This document shows positions 63,462-64,000 of a DNA stretch of 64,000 nt, in pieces (the stretch's first letter is position 1; each line of letters starts with the position of its first letter). Origin of the DNA: Dongia deserti (GTDB lineage Bacteria > Pseudomonadota > Alphaproteobacteria > Dongiales > Dongiaceae); contig NZ_QORW01000012.1 of NCBI RefSeq assembly GCF_003574735.1, forward strand, positions 1 to 64,000, in the 5' to 3' direction. Below the pieces are notes generated by a model, which saw only the letters and a program-made list of their open reading frames with translations, ran no database searches and was not told the origin of the DNA. The position numbers were made by a program, and so were the translations under genes.

Positions 63462-64000
63462 GCGACCTCGACGCGCTCGAAAACCAGAGCATCTATATCC
63501 TGCGCGAGGCCTATAGCCGCCTGAAGCCGATCGCCATGCTGTGGTCGCTGGGCAAGGATTCCAACGTCATGCTGTGGCTGGCGCGCAAGGCGTTCCTCGG
63601 CCACGTCCCCTTCCCGGTCGTGCATGTCGATACGGGAAAGAAGTTCCCGGAGATGTACGCGTTCCGCGAGCGCTTCGCGAAGACGTGGAACCTTAACCTC
63701 ATCGTGCGCGATTGCCCGCCGGTCGACGAGATCGACCCCAGCCTGCCGCCGGCGGCGCGTTCCGCCGCGCGCAAGACCATCGGCCTCAAGAACGTGCTGG
63801 ACGAGTTCAAGTTCAAGGGCATCATCGCCGGCATCCGCCGCGACGAGCAAGCCACGCGCGCCAAGGAGCGCGTCTTCTCGCCGCGCGCCGAGAGCGGCGC
63901 CTGGAACTTCCGCGACCAGCCGCCGGAATTCTGGGACCACTTCAAGAGCGATCTGCCGGAAGGCGCGCACATGCGCATCCATCCGCTGCTGAGCTGGACC
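63458..64000 (+). CDS. cysD: Sulfate adenylyltransferase subunit 2 (partial, cut by window end)
   Basis: The first 181 residues of CysD. The ATP-pyrophosphatase loop is WSLGKDSNVMLWLARKAF, followed by VHVDTGKKFPEMYAFRERFA, GIIAGIRRDEQATRAKERVF and HFKSDLPEGAHMRIHPLLSW. The product forms ATP sulfurylase with CysN, which is expected just beyond the window. It makes adenylyl sulfate, the substrate of the upstream cysH product. Confidence 0.95.
   Translation, partial: MSDLDALENQSIYILREAYSRLKPIAMLWSLGKDSNVMLWLARKAFLGHVPFPVVHVDTGKKFPEMYAFRERFAKTWNLNLIVRDCPPVDEIDPSLPPAARSAARKTIGLKNVLDEFKFKGIIAGIRRDEQATRAKERVFSPRAESGAWNFRDQPPEFWDHFKSDLPEGAHMRIHPLLSWT

Overview
This window is high-GC chromosomal DNA from an alphaproteobacterium, most likely a member of the Rhodospirillales (order inferred from gene content only). 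The clues are an imuA-imuB-dnaE2 mutasome behind a GAAC-N7-GAAC LexA box, the run murA / DUF2948 / hisG / UPF0262 / low-molecular-weight phosphatase / infA / maf / RNase G / yacG, the small alphaproteobacterial families DUF1489 and UPF0262, and Tat-exported binding proteins. No ribosomal RNA operon, CRISPR array or intact insertion sequence was seen. Two tRNA genes are present: Phe-GAA and Thr-GGT.

Layout. 1-680 has no convincing gene but holds several close inverted repeats. 0.7-5.2 kb is a chromate-resistance island: a superoxide dismutase-rhodanese fusion and a ChrB-domain protein on the minus strand, facing chrB, chrA and a third ChrB-domain protein that ends in a DUF1127 tail. 5.3-9 kb has DUF1489, a lipoprotein, an RhlE-like helicase and a Gly-Asn-repeat secreted protein. 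9.1-15.7 kb is the SOS mutasome operon imuA-imuB-[vapBC-type toxin-antitoxin]-dnaE2. 15.8-25 kb has a hydratase, a large MscS channel, response regulators and kinases, a LuxR regulator and an MFS carrier. 25-37.5 kb is a minus-strand housekeeping run (dcd to yacG, then tRNA-Phe), split by a 5.3 kb plus-strand block of two sensor kinases and a response regulator. 38-41.3 kb holds tRNA-Thr, a DAO-family oxidase and several decayed genes. 41.3-48.5 kb is a peptide-type ABC transporter operon with an S15/CocE hydrolase. 49.7-60 kb is a carnitine catabolism cluster (regulator, cdhC, cdhA, cdhB, an acyl-CoA dehydrogenase, and caiD on the other strand) with a giant repeat adhesin between its parts. 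60-64 kb has an ECF sigma/RskA anti-sigma pair, a ferritin-like lipoprotein, a cytochrome c, and cysH-cysD, the last cut by the window end.

How the genes work together. The chromate genes combine efflux (ChrA), sensing or reduction (ChrB family) and superoxide/sulfur chemistry. Carnitine would be oxidised to dehydrocarnitine, cleaved with acetyl-CoA to betainyl-CoA, and hydrolysed to glycine betaine. CaiD and the acyl-CoA dehydrogenase could feed crotonobetaine or gamma-butyrobetaine into the same route. DNA damage would derepress imuA and drive imuB, the toxin-antitoxin pair and dnaE2 together.

The most unusual observations are the toxin-antitoxin cassette, with its own 34-bp palindromic operator, inside the mutasome operon, translationally coupled to dnaE2; a toxin carrying a DUF3775-like tail; a ChrB-DUF1127 fusion; an adhesin with eight exact-length 282-bp repeats; and four broken genes. 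Three of those are broken by one-base shifts in short homopolymers, so sequencing error must be excluded. The fourth carries two nonsense codons.
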